Below are positions 7,709 through 16,453 of a stretch of 64,000 nt of DNA, piece by piece. Each line of letters begins with the position of its first letter. Within the stretch, counting starts at the first letter, position 1. Origin of the DNA: Burkholderia sp. SRS-46 (GTDB taxonomy: Bacteria; Pseudomonadota; Gammaproteobacteria; Burkholderiales; Burkholderiaceae). Both the position numbers and the translations under genes were made by a program. The notes under the pieces were generated by a model. That model had not been told where the DNA came from. It did not search any database and saw nothing but the letters and a program-made list of their open reading frames with translations. The stretch lies in contig NZ_PTXL01000005.1 in NCBI RefSeq assembly GCF_004343775.1, positions 310,001 to 374,000 on the forward strand, read 5' to 3'.

Positions 7709-8746
7709 TCACCATGAAGCCGCAAGGGCCGGCGTCCCCTCATGGGAAGGAAAGTGCGGCAGCACCTCCTCGGCCAGTTCCTGGATCACCTCGGCCGCCG
7801 GCCGTCGCGAAAACTGGATGCCCAGCGCGGCGTGATTGACGCCCGCCTCCCGCCACGCGTGCAGCAACTCGATCAGCCCCTTGCGCCCGGTCCGCAGCAC
7901 GTAACCGCCATGCAGCGGCGTGCGCGGGTGATCGGGCGCGTCGGTCAGGTCGAGCCATTCATTGGTCATGTGCGGACGGAAGCCGGCATCGGGGATCAGT
8001 GCGCGCCACGCGCGGATTTTTTCCGCGAGGCGCTCCGGCCCCTGGCGGTCGTGCGTGGCGCCGGGATAGGTCAGCCATCCGTCCGCATGCTCGGCGATCC
8101 ACGCCGGCGACTGGCCGGACGAACCGGTGACGATCAGCGGAATCGCGCCGGCGGCCGGTTTGGGCAGGCATTCCGCGCCGTCGAATCGGCCCAGCGGCGA
8201 GTCGATGGCGAGGCTGCCCGGCTGCATCAGCCGGCGGAAGTATTCGACCGCCCGCGCGAAACGCTCGCCCCGTGCGTCGTGCGCCAGGCCATAGGCGGGG
8301 AACTCGACGGGCCGGTCGCCCGACGCGATGCCCAGCACCAGCCGGCCGCCCGACAGCTGATCGATGGTGGTCGACGCCTTGGCCAGGTCGATCGGGTGGC
8401 GCAGCGAGAAGATCGCGCTGCCCGTTGCGAGCGCAACCGACTTCGTCCGTGCGGCGAGGAAGGCCAGGTAGGCGAACGGGTCGAAGATCTGCCCGGCATC
8501 GCCGAACGACGGATCGAACAGCGGCACGTCGCGCACCCAGACGGCGGCAAAGCCGTGGCGATCGATGTCCGACACGAGATCCGCTTGCCCGGCCAGCACG
8601 CGCATGTCGCCTTGATAGAAGCGCAGTGGCAGGAAGAGGCCGATGGTGAGCTTGTCGGGCGCGAACATTCTGCGGTAGCCGGGGTGAGCCGAGAAAGCCG
8701 GAAACGAAGCGCCGTTCGGAATCCGAATGGAATCGGTGAGGTTCAT
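7709..8746 (-). CDS. LLM-class flavin-dependent oxidoreductase
   Basis: A 345-residue luciferase-like monooxygenase-family protein, a TIM barrel that uses reduced FMN (F420 in some relatives). Typical segments are the N-terminal IGLFLPL strand, GFAAVWVRDVPLFDP, the STTIDQLSGGRLVLGIASGD block and a C-terminal region ending in ALGIQFSRRPA. The start is 20 bases after the end of the GST gene on the same strand, so the two form a small operon divergent from the LysR gene. Substrate unknown; the pairing with a GST suggests xenobiotic or electrophile handling. Confidence 0.85.
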   Translation of the reverse strand: MNLTDSIRIPNGASFPAFSAHPGYRRMFAPDKLTIGLFLPLRFYQGDMRVLAGQADLVSDIDRHGFAAVWVRDVPLFDPSFGDAGQIFDPFAYLAFLAARTKSVALATGSAIFSLRHPIDLAKASTTIDQLSGGRLVLGIASGDRPVEFPAYGLAHDARGERFARAVEYFRRLMQPGSLAIDSPLGRFDGAECLPKPAAGAIPLIVTGSSGQSPAWIAEHADGWLTYPGATHDRQGPERLAEKIRAWRALIPDAGFRPHMTNEWLDLTDAPDHPRTPLHGGYVLRTGRKGLIELLHAWREAGVNHAALGIQFSRRPAAEVIQELAEEVLPHFPSHEGTPALAASW

Positions 8747-8765
8747 GTCGTGTGTCTCCTGTCGG

Positions 8766-9389
8766 TCAGGCGCCGGTTGCCGGCACGGGCAGCGTGACGC
8801 CCCGGCGCACGGCCGGTCGCGCCGCCACCCGCTCGTGCCACGCGCTCAGGTGCCGGCAGGCGCTGAAATCGAAGCCGATGATGCGGGCGATGTGGGTCCA
8901 GCCGAAATGGGCGATGTCGGCGATGGAATACGTGTCGCCGGCCAGCCAGGGCTGTTCGGCGAGGCGAGCGTCGAGCACGGCGAACACGCTGTCCGTCATG
9001 TGCCGGTAGCGCGCGATGGCGGCCGGGATGCGTTCGTCGGCGGCCAGCTCGAAATGCACGCGCTGGCCGAGGATCGGCCCCACGCTCGACGCGTGGAACT
9101 GCAGCCATTTGATCGCTTCCCACCGCGCGGCGGTTTCCGTCGGCAGCAGCCGGCCGGTCTTGTCGGCGAGATACAGCAGGATGGCGGCCGATTCGAACAG
9201 CGTGACGCCGGTCTCGTCATCCGTGACGACAGGGATGCGGCCATGCGGATTCAGCGCGAGAAACGCCGGCCGCCGGTGTTCGCCCGCGTCGATGCTCACA
9301 TGATGCAGGCGATAGGGCAGCGCCAGTTCTTCCAATGCAATCGTAGTCTTGAAGCCGTTGGGTGATGCGTCGGTGTAGAGGTCGATCAT
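8766..9389 (-). CDS. glutathione S-transferase
   Basis: A 207-residue cytosolic GST. The N-terminal thioredoxin-like domain begins MIDLYTDASPNGFKTTIALE and includes the glutathione-binding NPHGRIPVVTDD and the FESAAILLYLADK stretch with its conserved Ser. The C-terminal helical domain includes PWLAGDTYSIADIAHFGW, the N-capping motif of the family. The internal Met at 9389 is preferred because the fold begins exactly there. It is first in a two-gene operon with the LLM oxidoreductase and divergent from the LysR regulator across a region holding a 22-bp palindrome. Confidence 0.9.
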   Translation of the reverse strand: MIDLYTDASPNGFKTTIALEELALPYRLHHVSIDAGEHRRPAFLALNPHGRIPVVTDDETGVTLFESAAILLYLADKTGRLLPTETAARWEAIKWLQFHASSVGPILGQRVHFELAADERIPAAIARYRHMTDSVFAVLDARLAEQPWLAGDTYSIADIAHFGWTHIARIIGFDFSACRHLSAWHERVAARPAVRRGVTLPVPATGA

Positions 9390-9471
9390 CGTGGGGTTCC
9401 GGTGGCCGGCACTGCGCCACATGAAAATAGCCGGGCTAAACTTTAAAATTGCTCGATTCGGCTATTCTGTC

Positions 9472-9493
9472 TTTTTCAATGCGCATTGAAAAA
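9472..9493. promoter_or_regulatory. 22-bp perfect palindrome, candidate LysR operator
   Basis: TTTTTCAATGC followed directly by its exact reverse complement GCATTGAAAAA, in the 142-base divergent region between the GST and LysR genes. LysR-type regulators commonly bind dyads in such a divergent promoter, so this is the best operator candidate. No binding data. Confidence 0.55.
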
Positions 9494-9531
9494 CGATAAG
9501 ATCTGAATCCTGCATTTAGATTGGCTAAATC

Positions 9532-10422
9532 ATGAACCCAGTTCTCCCGCTGCTCGCGCTGCGGGCTTTCGCCGAGACGGGGCGGCACGGCAGCGTCAAG
9601 CGCGCCGCCGAAGCGATGGGCGTCACCTCCGGTGCGGTCAGCCAGCAGATCCGGCAACTCGAAGAACGCGTCGGCGTGACGCTGTTCGTGCGCACCCGCC
9701 ATGGGGTCGAGCTGACCGAGGCGGGGGCGAGCGTGTATCCCGGCTTGCTGATGGCGTTCGACCAGATCGAGCGCGCGTTGAGAACGCTGGAAGCCACGCA
9801 TGCCCGCAAGACGGTCACCATCAGCACGGTGCCGTCGTTTGCCGCATCGTGGCTGGTGCCGAGGCTGGGGCGCTTCACCCGCCGGCACCCGGACATCGAG
9901 GTGCGCGTCGAGGCGTCGTCCGGCCTCGTCGATCTTCATCGGGATCGCGTCGATGTCGCCATTCGCCACGGCCTCGGCCGCTATCCGGGCCTGGCCACGG
10001 AACGCCTGATGGCGCCGGTGCTGTGGCCGGTCGCCAGTCCCACCTTGCTGGCGGCCGGCGCGGCCATACGCGAGCCGGCCGACTGTCTGGCCTGGCCGCT
10101 GCTGCAGGATTCCGATCGCGCGGACTGGCCGCTATGGCTCGCGGCGCACGGCGTGGCGGAAAGCCCGCGGGCCGAACGCGGCACGGCGTTCGACGACGAT
10201 TACCTGCTGATTCGCGCGGCGGAAGCGGGCCAGGGGCTCGCACTGGTGCCGGTGGAGTACGCGCGGGAGGAAATCGCCGCGGGGCGGCTCGCGCTGGCGC
10301 TCGACAAGCCGTGGCCCGCGCGCTTCGCGTACTACGTGGTGACGCTGCCGGACGCCATGCAGCGCCCGGAGGTCGGCGCGTTCGTGAACTGGGTCACGGA
10401 AGAAGCGCGGGAAACGGCGTAA
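9532..10422 (+). CDS. LysR-family transcriptional regulator (GcvA-like)
   Basis: A 296-residue LysR regulator. The N-terminal winged helix-turn-helix (about 5-65) begins LPLLALRAFAETGRHGSVKRAA, with the pattern TSGAVSQQIRQLEE in the recognition helix. The C-terminal periplasmic-binding-like effector domain covers about 90-290. The N-terminus most resembles the GcvA/TrpI subgroup. It is divergent from the GST-LLM operon and probably controls it and itself, as is usual for the family. The inducer cannot be inferred. Confidence 0.9.
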   Translation: MNPVLPLLALRAFAETGRHGSVKRAAEAMGVTSGAVSQQIRQLEERVGVTLFVRTRHGVELTEAGASVYPGLLMAFDQIERALRTLEATHARKTVTISTVPSFAASWLVPRLGRFTRRHPDIEVRVEASSGLVDLHRDRVDVAIRHGLGRYPGLATERLMAPVLWPVASPTLLAAGAAIREPADCLAWPLLQDSDRADWPLWLAAHGVAESPRAERGTAFDDDYLLIRAAEAGQGLALVPVEYAREEIAAGRLALALDKPWPARFAYYVVTLPDAMQRPEVGAFVNWVTEEARETA

Positions 10423-10452
10423 GCCGAATCGCGCGATTCGCCCGCCGCTGCA

Positions 10453-11139
10453 TCAGAGCGCTTGCGCGGCCTGTTGCACCGCTGCGTAGCGATCGGTCCG
10501 CATCTGGTTCAGTTGCGTCGTCACGGCCTCCAGGAGCGCGGGCGTCGCGCGCTCGGGCCGCCCGCAATCGAACGGCGGCGCCGGCGCATATTCGAGGCAC
10601 AGCTGCACCGTTTGCGCATACTCGTCGCCGGCGATCTCCGCCAACACCGACAGGGCCATGTCGATGCCCGCCGTCACGCCGCCGCCGGTGATCACGTTGC
10701 CGTCGCGCACCACGCGGCCCTCGTCGACGATCGCGCCGAACGGCGGCAGCAGGTCGCGCCATGACCAGTGGCACGCCGCTCGCTTGCCCTGCAGCAGCCC
10801 CGCCGCCCCGAGCAGCAGCGACCCCGTGCAGACCGACGTGACATAGCGGGCGCCCGCCGCCAGCCGGCGCAGCTCGCGCAGGTAAGCCGTGTCGCCCAGC
10901 GCATCCGCCACCGCGAGGCCGCCCGGCACGCACACCAGGTCCGCACGCGGAATGTCGGCCAGCCGCTGGACGTTCGCGATCTCGAGCCCGCCGTCGACCC
11001 GGATCGTCCCGCCGGCGGACGAAGCCAGCACGCATTGCGCGCCCGGCACGCGCAGGAAAACTTCGTAAGGGCCCGCGAAATCGAGTTGGGTCATGTTCTC
11101 GAACAACGCGAAGACGACAACGTACGGTGTGGCAGTCAT
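10453..11139 (-). CDS. DJ-1/PfpI-family protein (isonitrile-hydratase-like)
   Basis: A 228-residue protein of the DJ-1/PfpI superfamily. It has the nucleophile-elbow cysteine in YVTSVCTGSLLLGAAGLL (about residue 108) and the N-terminal YVVVFALFENMTQLDFAGPYEV strand pattern seen in isonitrile hydratases (InhA-like) and in the sensor halves of GlxA-type regulators. Cytosolic. It is divergent from a GlxA-family regulator about 90 bases away, a recurring pairing in which the regulator probably controls the enzyme gene. It could be a hydratase, glyoxalase or chaperone-type member; the sequence alone does not decide. Confidence 0.85.
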   Translation of the reverse strand: MTATPYVVVFALFENMTQLDFAGPYEVFLRVPGAQCVLASSAGGTIRVDGGLEIANVQRLADIPRADLVCVPGGLAVADALGDTAYLRELRRLAAGARYVTSVCTGSLLLGAAGLLQGKRAACHWSWRDLLPPFGAIVDEGRVVRDGNVITGGGVTAGIDMALSVLAEIAGDEYAQTVQLCLEYAPAPPFDCGRPERATPALLEAVTTQLNQMRTDRYAAVQQAAQAL

Positions 11140-11228
11140 GTCAGGGATCTCCTTCTGGTGGATTGACGTCGCACAGCGTCGCGCTTTATCGTCATGGCAG
11201 CAATGTCGCTATCCCCGCTTTTTCTGCC

Positions 11229-12164
11229 ATGCCCCATCGTATCGCCGTGCTCGTCTTTCCCGGCTTCCAGCTGCTCGACGCGGCCGGGCCGGTGGCCGCG
11301 TTCGAAGTCGCCGGCCACTATCGCGACGGCTGCTACACGTTGCGCACCATCGCCGCGCAGGCCGGGCTCGTGCGCAGCTCGTCCGGCGTGAGCTGGGCCG
11401 CCGAAGCGCTGCCGCCGGCAAGCGCGATCGACACCCTGCTCGTCGCCGGCGGCGACGGCGTGGAGGCGTTGATGTCCGACACGCGCCTGCATCGCTTCGT
11501 GCAGCGCTGCGTGAAGCGCGGCGCGCGCGTGACGAGCGTCTGCACGGGCAGCCTGCTGCTGGCGGCGACCGGCGTGCTGGACAACCGGCGCGCGACCACG
11601 CACTGGTCCTACAGCGAGCAATTCGCGCGCGCGTTTCCGCGGGTATGCCTCGAGCCCGAGCGCATCTTCGTGCACGACGGCCCGTTCTGGACCAGCGCGG
11701 GCATCAGCGCGGGCATCGACCTTGCGCTCGCGCTGATCGGCGAGGATCTCGGGGAGCGCATCGCGCGCGCGGTGGCGCGCCAGCTCGTCGTCTACTACCG
11801 GCGCCCCGGCGGACAGTCGCAGTTCTCCGCGCTGATCGAGATGGGCAGCGCAAGCAGCCGCTTCAAGCCGCTGCTCGATCATGTGCGCCGCAACCTCGGC
11901 GCGCGTCATCGCGTGGACGACCTGGCCGAGCGGGCCTGCATGAGCCCGCGTCATTTCGCGCGGGCGTTCCAGGCCGAAACCGGTCTCACGCCCGCGAAGG
12001 CGGTGGAAAAGCTGCGCGTGGAAGCGGCGCGCGCCGCGCTCGAAAGCGGGGCGTCGTCGCTGCAGCGCGTGGCGAACGAATGCGGTTTCGGCGATACCGA
12101 GAACATGCGCCGCAGCTTCCAGCGGCTGCTCGGCGTGCCGCCGTCGACGCTGCGGGCGCGCTGA
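11229..12164 (+). CDS. GlxA-family transcriptional regulator (DJ-1 + AraC HTH)
   Basis: A 311-residue two-domain regulator. An N-terminal DJ-1/PfpI-like domain (about 1-190: IAVLVFPGFQLLDAAGPVA, and TSVCTGSLLLAATG at the elbow) is followed by a C-terminal AraC-type double helix-turn-helix (about 215-305: ERACMSPRHFARAFQAETG and CGFGDTENMRRSF). Homology starts at the ATG at 11229. Divergent from the DJ-1 enzyme gene at 11139, its probable target. Confidence 0.9.
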   Translation: MPHRIAVLVFPGFQLLDAAGPVAAFEVAGHYRDGCYTLRTIAAQAGLVRSSSGVSWAAEALPPASAIDTLLVAGGDGVEALMSDTRLHRFVQRCVKRGARVTSVCTGSLLLAATGVLDNRRATTHWSYSEQFARAFPRVCLEPERIFVHDGPFWTSAGISAGIDLALALIGEDLGERIARAVARQLVVYYRRPGGQSQFSALIEMGSASSRFKPLLDHVRRNLGARHRVDDLAERACMSPRHFARAFQAETGLTPAKAVEKLRVEAARAALESGASSLQRVANECGFGDTENMRRSFQRLLGVPPSTLRAR

Positions 12165-12225
12165 CGCTGCACGTCATCGCGCGACCGTCGAGAATGGCGA
12201 AAACCCCCAAAAACACGAGGCATGC

Positions 12226-12651
12226 ATGGCATACAACTACACGGTGACGGATGCAGGGGATGCAAGCGTCCGCAAGCAAATCGCGGCGCCACTGGTGCAA
12301 TTCAACGAAAGCCAGACGGGCCCGATCAACTTCCGTCCGCTGGCCGTGATCCTGACCGACGATGCGAACACCATCTCGGGTGGACTGTGGGGGTCGACCG
12401 CCTGGGGCTGGCTGCACGTCGACCTGCTCGTCGTGCCCGAGGCGGCGCGCGGCCAGCGCGTCGGCACGCGCCTGATGCAATTGGCCGAGGAGGAAGCGCG
12501 CGCACGCGGATGCCACGGCGCGTGGCTCGACACGCACGACTTTCAGGCGAAGCCGTTTTACGAACGGCTCGGCTATGTCCAGTTCGGCGAACTGCCGGAT
12601 TTCCCGGTCGGCCACGCCAAGATCTTCCTGAAGAAGTCGCTCGGCGCGTGA
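12226..12651 (+). CDS. GNAT-family N-acetyltransferase
   Basis: A 141-residue GNAT acetyltransferase. The acetyl-CoA binding motif A is VVPEAARGQRVGTRLMQLAE, with the R/Q-xx-G-x-G/A pattern. The C-terminal AKPFYERLGYVQFGEL is the family's usual motif B end. It probably acetylates a small amine or protein amino group; substrate unknown. Cytosolic. It stands between the GlxA regulator and the leftward YjbQ-thioredoxin pair. Confidence 0.85.
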   Translation: MAYNYTVTDAGDASVRKQIAAPLVQFNESQTGPINFRPLAVILTDDANTISGGLWGSTAWGWLHVDLLVVPEAARGQRVGTRLMQLAEEEARARGCHGAWLDTHDFQAKPFYERLGYVQFGELPDFPVGHAKIFLKKSLGA

Positions 12652-12658
12652 TGCGCGT

Positions 12659-13084
12659 TCATTCGCCGATCAGGTGCAGCACGATGTCGCGCCGTTGCGC
12701 GGCACGGCGATGCTCGAACAGATAAATCCCTTGCCAGGTGCCGAGCACCATGCGGCCATGCTCGACCGGAATCGACAGCTGCACCTGGGTGAGCGCCGTG
12801 CGCAGGTGCGCGGGCATGTCGTCGGGGCCTTCGGTGTCGTGCTCGTAGCGTGATGCATCCTCGGGGGCGAGGTCCGCGAAATAGCGTTCGAGGTCGCGCC
12901 GCACCGACGGATCGGCGTTCTCCTGGATCAGCAGCGACGCGGACGTGTGCCGGCAGAACACGGTGAGCAGGCCAGTGCGAATCGACTGCTGGTCGACGAA
13001 CGCGCGCACCTGCGACGTGAACTCGACGAGGCCGCGCCCGCGCGCGTCGACGGCGATGTGTTGAATGGCCTGGCGCATGGTCAT
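12659..13084 (-). CDS. YjbQ/UPF0047-family protein
   Basis: A 141-residue member of the YjbQ (UPF0047) family, small trimeric beta-sandwich proteins with weak thiamine-phosphate-synthase activity in E. coli. Conserved signatures are FCRHTSASLLIQENADP, the metal-binding HDTEGPDDMPAHLR, and LGTWQGIYLFEHR near the C-terminus. The gene lies 16 bases downstream of a thioredoxin-like gene on the same strand, so the two are probably one transcript. True physiological role uncertain. Confidence 0.9.
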   Translation of the reverse strand: MTMRQAIQHIAVDARGRGLVEFTSQVRAFVDQQSIRTGLLTVFCRHTSASLLIQENADPSVRRDLERYFADLAPEDASRYEHDTEGPDDMPAHLRTALTQVQLSIPVEHGRMVLGTWQGIYLFEHRRAAQRRDIVLHLIGE

Positions 13085-13100
13085 CGGGTGCGGCCGGTGC

Positions 13101-13427
13101 TCACGCCAGCGCCGCGAAGCCGTCGGCTTCGATCTGCGCGGCGTCGGCGGGGCGGACGACGCGCGCCACCTCGACGCCGTCGCGCAGGAACACCAGCGTC
13201 GGCCAGAGCTTGATCCGGAACGAGCGGCCGAGCTGGCGGCCGGGGCCGTCCTCGATCTTCAGGTGCCGGATGGCGGGGTGCGTCAGGAACGCGCTGCGAA
13301 TCGCGGGCTGCGCGCCGGCGCAGATGCCGCACCAGTTCGTGCCGAACTCGATGACGGTTGCGCCCGAGAGCGCGTCGACTTCGGCGCGGGTCGGCGCATC
13401 GGCTGTGTAGGCGTGTGGCGAATTCAT
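13101..13427 (-). CDS. thioredoxin-family protein
   Basis: A 108-residue thioredoxin-fold protein with the active-site motif WCGIC in TVIEFGTNWCGICAG and the cis-Pro loop KLWPTLVFL. The dithiol spacing is CxxC, with Gly-Ile in place of the usual Gly-Pro. No signal peptide, so it is cytosolic. The Met at 13427 was chosen because the fold begins shortly after it; upstream in-frame sequence is low-complexity. Paired with yjbQ downstream. Confidence 0.85.
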   Translation of the reverse strand: MNSPHAYTADAPTRAEVDALSGATVIEFGTNWCGICAGAQPAIRSAFLTHPAIRHLKIEDGPGRQLGRSFRIKLWPTLVFLRDGVEVARVVRPADAAQIEADGFAALA

Positions 13428-13634
13428 CTTGGCCCTGTGTGCTTGAAAGAGTCGGTGCGGCGTGGCCGTGTGCGAGGCCAGCCGTCCTACTGTAGCGGAA
13501 ACGGATGCGGGCCGCCTCGGCCGCGCCGAACTCGGATAACATCGACGCGAAATTTGCCGCCCGACCGGCGACCGAATCCTCGGACCAATCGGCTCCGCGC
13601 AGGCCGGGCGGCGCTCCATTGCACAGGTGCAGCA

Positions 13635-14318
13635 GTGTCGAATGCAGATAATCTTCCGCGTCGCCGGAAAAGCCGCTTCTGGCGATTGTCGTGGGTGAGA
13701 GGGTGGATCCAGGGCCAGGGAAGGGACGGCTATTCATTCCGCCGGATGCTGGTTCCGCTGGTCGGCATCCTGCTGGTCGTCCTGATCCTCGTGATATTCG
13801 ACATGGTCCTGAGCGCCGTATTCCTCAGCAGCTTCATGACGCTGTTTCTCGGCTTCGCGGGGTTTCATGGCGCGAAGCGCGAATGTCTCGTGCCGTCGTC
13901 GACGACGCGCGCCGTGATGCGGGCGCGCATGAAGCAGGCGGCCGAACGATTCTCGTCGCTCGGCGTGGGCGCGACGGTGCTCGCGATCTTCGTCAACGTG
14001 ACGTCCGTGTCGATGGCGCAATCGGGCCTGCCGGCGCTCAGCATGGCACTGAAGGACGAGATCGCGGTTTGCATCGCGCTGGTGTTTCTCCCGGTATTCG
14101 TCTCCGGGGCCGTGCGCAAGCTGGCCATCGCGCGCGTGGAAGAACTCGAGGCGCTGCGCAACGATGCGGTCGGCATGAAACTGAAATTCGACCGGCATGG
14201 CGAGGTCCGCGCCGTCGTCGTTCGCGGGCCGACCGGGCGAGCGAGCGTGCCGATCTTCGAATATGCGGTGCTCGGATTCGGGCCGCCTGTCGACCAGCTC
14301 CGGTCCGGCAAGGATTGA
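13635..14318 (+). CDS. hypothetical inner-membrane protein
   Basis: An unrecognised protein of 227 residues if it starts at GTG 13635, or 190 if it starts at ATG 13746. A basic N-terminal stretch (NLPRRRKSRFWRLSWVRGW) is followed by a strong membrane segment (LVGILLVVLILVIFDMVL) and another hydrophobic stretch. After a loop come further segments near VGATVLAIFVNVTSV and EIAVCIALVFLPVFVSGAV, and then a soluble tail. The basic-then-hydrophobic order supports the GTG start with the N-terminus in the cytosol, but neither start has a strong ribosome site. No family assignment. Confidence 0.55.
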   Translation: MSNADNLPRRRKSRFWRLSWVRGWIQGQGRDGYSFRRMLVPLVGILLVVLILVIFDMVLSAVFLSSFMTLFLGFAGFHGAKRECLVPSSTTRAVMRARMKQAAERFSSLGVGATVLAIFVNVTSVSMAQSGLPALSMALKDEIAVCIALVFLPVFVSGAVRKLAIARVEELEALRNDAVGMKLKFDRHGEVRAVVVRGPTGRASVPIFEYAVLGFGPPVDQLRSGKD

Positions 14319-14326
14319 AAGAACAA

Positions 14327-14349
14327 GACGGTGCCGTCGAGGCACCGTC
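14327..14349 (-). terminator. hairpin, probable terminator downstream of the M4 protease
   Basis: Perfect 9-bp stem (GACGGTGCC / GGCACCGTC) with a 5-base loop. Read leftward, the stem is followed by TTGTTCTTTC, a T-rich tail, so it best serves transcription arriving from the protease gene. It may also block read-through from the rightward membrane-protein gene. Confidence 0.55.
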
Positions 14350-14375
14350 CCACATGCACCGCGCGGGGTAGGCTG

Positions 14376-14409
14376 CGATCGGCCGCCCGCCTTCGCAGGC
14401 GGCCGATCG
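14376..14409. repeat. 12-bp inverted repeat just beyond the protease stop codon
   Basis: CGATCGGCCGCC and its exact complement flank a 10-base loop, 15 bases past the protease stop. There is no T-run on either side, so it is a stable 3' hairpin (RNA protection or a Rho-assisted stop) and not a clear intrinsic terminator. Confidence 0.5.
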
Positions 14410-14424
14410 ACACCTGCCGCGCGA

Positions 14425-16122
14425 TCAGTTCACGCCCACCGCACTCCATGCACGCGCCACTGCCGCGCTTTCGGGCGAGTTCGGGCCGTACAGGTCGCTT
14501 GCGGCCTGGATCGACGCGCGGCGCGCGTTCGGGTAGCTGGAGTTGGCGCTCAGGTACACGGTGAGCGTCCGGTACCAGATCTTGCCGGCCTTCTCGCGGC
14601 CGAGGCCGCTGAAGGTGGTGTCGCCATTGCAGACCAGCTGGCTTCTCGACAGCCCGGTGTCGGTCGACGGCACCACCGGGCCTTCCGACAGCAGGTAGAA
14701 GAAGCGGTTGCCGACGCCCGACGTGTAGTGCGGATCGTGGCGCGGATTCGACCACGAGAAGCCGCCCGACGGGTAGCAGCTGAACGAGCGGCCGTCGAGA
14801 TCCTGCTTGTACATCTTGCGCAGGCCGCCCGCCGTCACGCGCGCGCCGATCACGTAGTTGCCCGGATCGTTCGGGTTGTTCGCGTAGAACTTCACGAGCG
14901 TGCCGAAGATGTCGGACGTCGACTCGTTGAGGCCGCCCGCATCGCCCGAGTAGTTCAGGTTCGCGGTGGCCTCGGTCACGCCGTGGCTCATCTCGTGCCC
15001 GGCCACGTCGACCGACACGACCGGGTTCGGCAGGCGGGTGCCCGGCTGGCCGTCGCCGTACACCATCACCTGCGACCCCAGCCAGGCCGCGTTCGCGCCG
15101 GTCGTGCCGGTGCCGGTGTTGAACACCACGTGCGCGTAGCTCTTCACGCCGCGGCCGTCGTTGAAGATGCCGTTGCGGTTGTGCACGCTGCGGTAGTAAT
15201 CCCACGTGAGCGCGAGGCCATAGTCGATGTCGGCGGCGACGGTCTGCCGGTCGGTGGTCGAGTTGTTGCCCCACACGTTCGTGCTGCTCGTGAAGATCGG
15301 CAGGTCGGTCGCTTGCTCGACGTCGTCCGAGGTCAGGCCGCGGCCGTCGTACACCGAGCCGCTGCCGCGGGTCGGATCGAGCATCCGGTACGAGTTCGTG
15401 CCGAGCTGGTCGGTGGTCAGCGACAGGTTTCCGTAGTACAGCGAACGACCGGTGCCGGTGACGGAGGCGGTCTTGATCAGGTCCTGGGCATCGAGCAGCT
15501 TGCCGGTGCGGGCATCGACGTAGTACAGCACGGCGTCGCTGTGCGTTTCGGTCGACTTGCCGTACACGCGCACCGCATAGGCGAGCGTCGGCACGACGTC
15601 GCGCGCGAACACGACGAGCTCCGCGTTGTCGATGCGGCGCACTTCCGCGCCGAAGCGCGCGACTGCGACGCGCCGGGCCGTGGCCGCGCCGACGTCAGGC
15701 GCATTGCGCACGACGTAGCGGTCGCCGGCCTTGCCGATCTTGCCGGCCAGATCGATCGGCGCGGGCTGGGTCAGGCTCGCCTGCTTCAGCTTGCCCTGGT
15801 TCGAGTGGACGACGACGTCGCCGCCGATCACCGGCAGGCCCGAGTAGAAGCGATCGAAGCGCACGTGCTCGGTGCCGTCGGGATCGACGACCACGTCGCG
15901 CACCTTGAACTGGTCGCCCTCCACCGGGGCGCCCGCCGGCGCGGCCGCGAACTTCAGCGTGCGCGCGGCATTGCCGCCGGCCACGCTGAATGCGGCCGGA
16001 TTTTGCTGGATCAGTTGCAGTGCCCGGTCGACCGGGGCCGACTGATCGCCGGCTTGTGCAAACGCGCCGAAACTGGCGAGGGAAATCGCGGTGACGGTCA
16101 GCAGGCAAGACAGTTTCTTCAT
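14425..16122 (-). CDS. zmpA: secreted M4 (thermolysin-like) zinc metalloprotease, ZmpA-type
   Basis: A 565-residue preproenzyme. A Sec signal (MKKLSCLLTVTAISLASFGAFAQA) is followed by an FTP/PepSY-type propeptide of about 200 residues and a catalytic domain. The zinc site is GHEMSHGVTEATANL (HExxH), with the third ligand Glu in GGLNESTSDIFG. The C-terminal peptidase M4 domain contains the conserved DPHYTSGVGNRFFYLL. Length and layout match Burkholderia ZmpA/ZmpB, extracellular proteases that degrade host proteins and are quorum-sensing controlled in B. cenocepacia. I favour ZmpA, but ZmpB is not excluded without alignment. Two hairpins follow the gene. The upstream region is unusually AT-rich. 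Confidence 0.85.
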   Translation of the reverse strand: MKKLSCLLTVTAISLASFGAFAQAGDQSAPVDRALQLIQQNPAAFSVAGGNAARTLKFAAAPAGAPVEGDQFKVRDVVVDPDGTEHVRFDRFYSGLPVIGGDVVVHSNQGKLKQASLTQPAPIDLAGKIGKAGDRYVVRNAPDVGAATARRVAVARFGAEVRRIDNAELVVFARDVVPTLAYAVRVYGKSTETHSDAVLYYVDARTGKLLDAQDLIKTASVTGTGRSLYYGNLSLTTDQLGTNSYRMLDPTRGSGSVYDGRGLTSDDVEQATDLPIFTSSTNVWGNNSTTDRQTVAADIDYGLALTWDYYRSVHNRNGIFNDGRGVKSYAHVVFNTGTGTTGANAAWLGSQVMVYGDGQPGTRLPNPVVSVDVAGHEMSHGVTEATANLNYSGDAGGLNESTSDIFGTLVKFYANNPNDPGNYVIGARVTAGGLRKMYKQDLDGRSFSCYPSGGFSWSNPRHDPHYTSGVGNRFFYLLSEGPVVPSTDTGLSRSQLVCNGDTTFSGLGREKAGKIWYRTLTVYLSANSSYPNARRASIQAASDLYGPNSPESAAVARAWSAVGVN

Positions 16123-16453
16123 GTAATCCCCCAGATAACGAATGCGAGACGATTAAGAATCTATTAAGTGGCAGCGCAAGACGTGAGAGGTAATGTGAAC
16201 TGCAAAGCCATGCTAGGAGTTCAATTTCATATTTACAAGATACTTGCGAATAAATTAATTATTCATTGTATCGCCTTGAATCGAGTCAGGTATTGGTGAG
16301 AATTATGAAATGATCCTGTTTGATCCGTTGGATGCATCGACGTCATTGCGCCGGAGGAATGCGATGCGTGGGAGGTGCGTGAATCGTAGGCGGGGCGGGG
16401 CTGAGCGTGGTACGGGTCGAATGGCGTACGGGGTTGCCGGCAGGCGAGGCGCA
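16123..16453. other. AT-rich intergenic region upstream of the protease
   Basis: About 330 bases, noticeably more AT-rich than the surroundings. It is expected to carry the leftward promoter and leader of the protease gene. I could not pick out a convincing LuxR-type dyad close to the protease start, nor any gene. Confidence 0.4.

Noticed and set aside
10425..10440. CGAATCGC-GCGATTCG dyad between the LysR and DJ-1 genes
   Set aside because: Short, between convergent genes, with no T-run. Could be a weak hairpin but there is no support for an operator.
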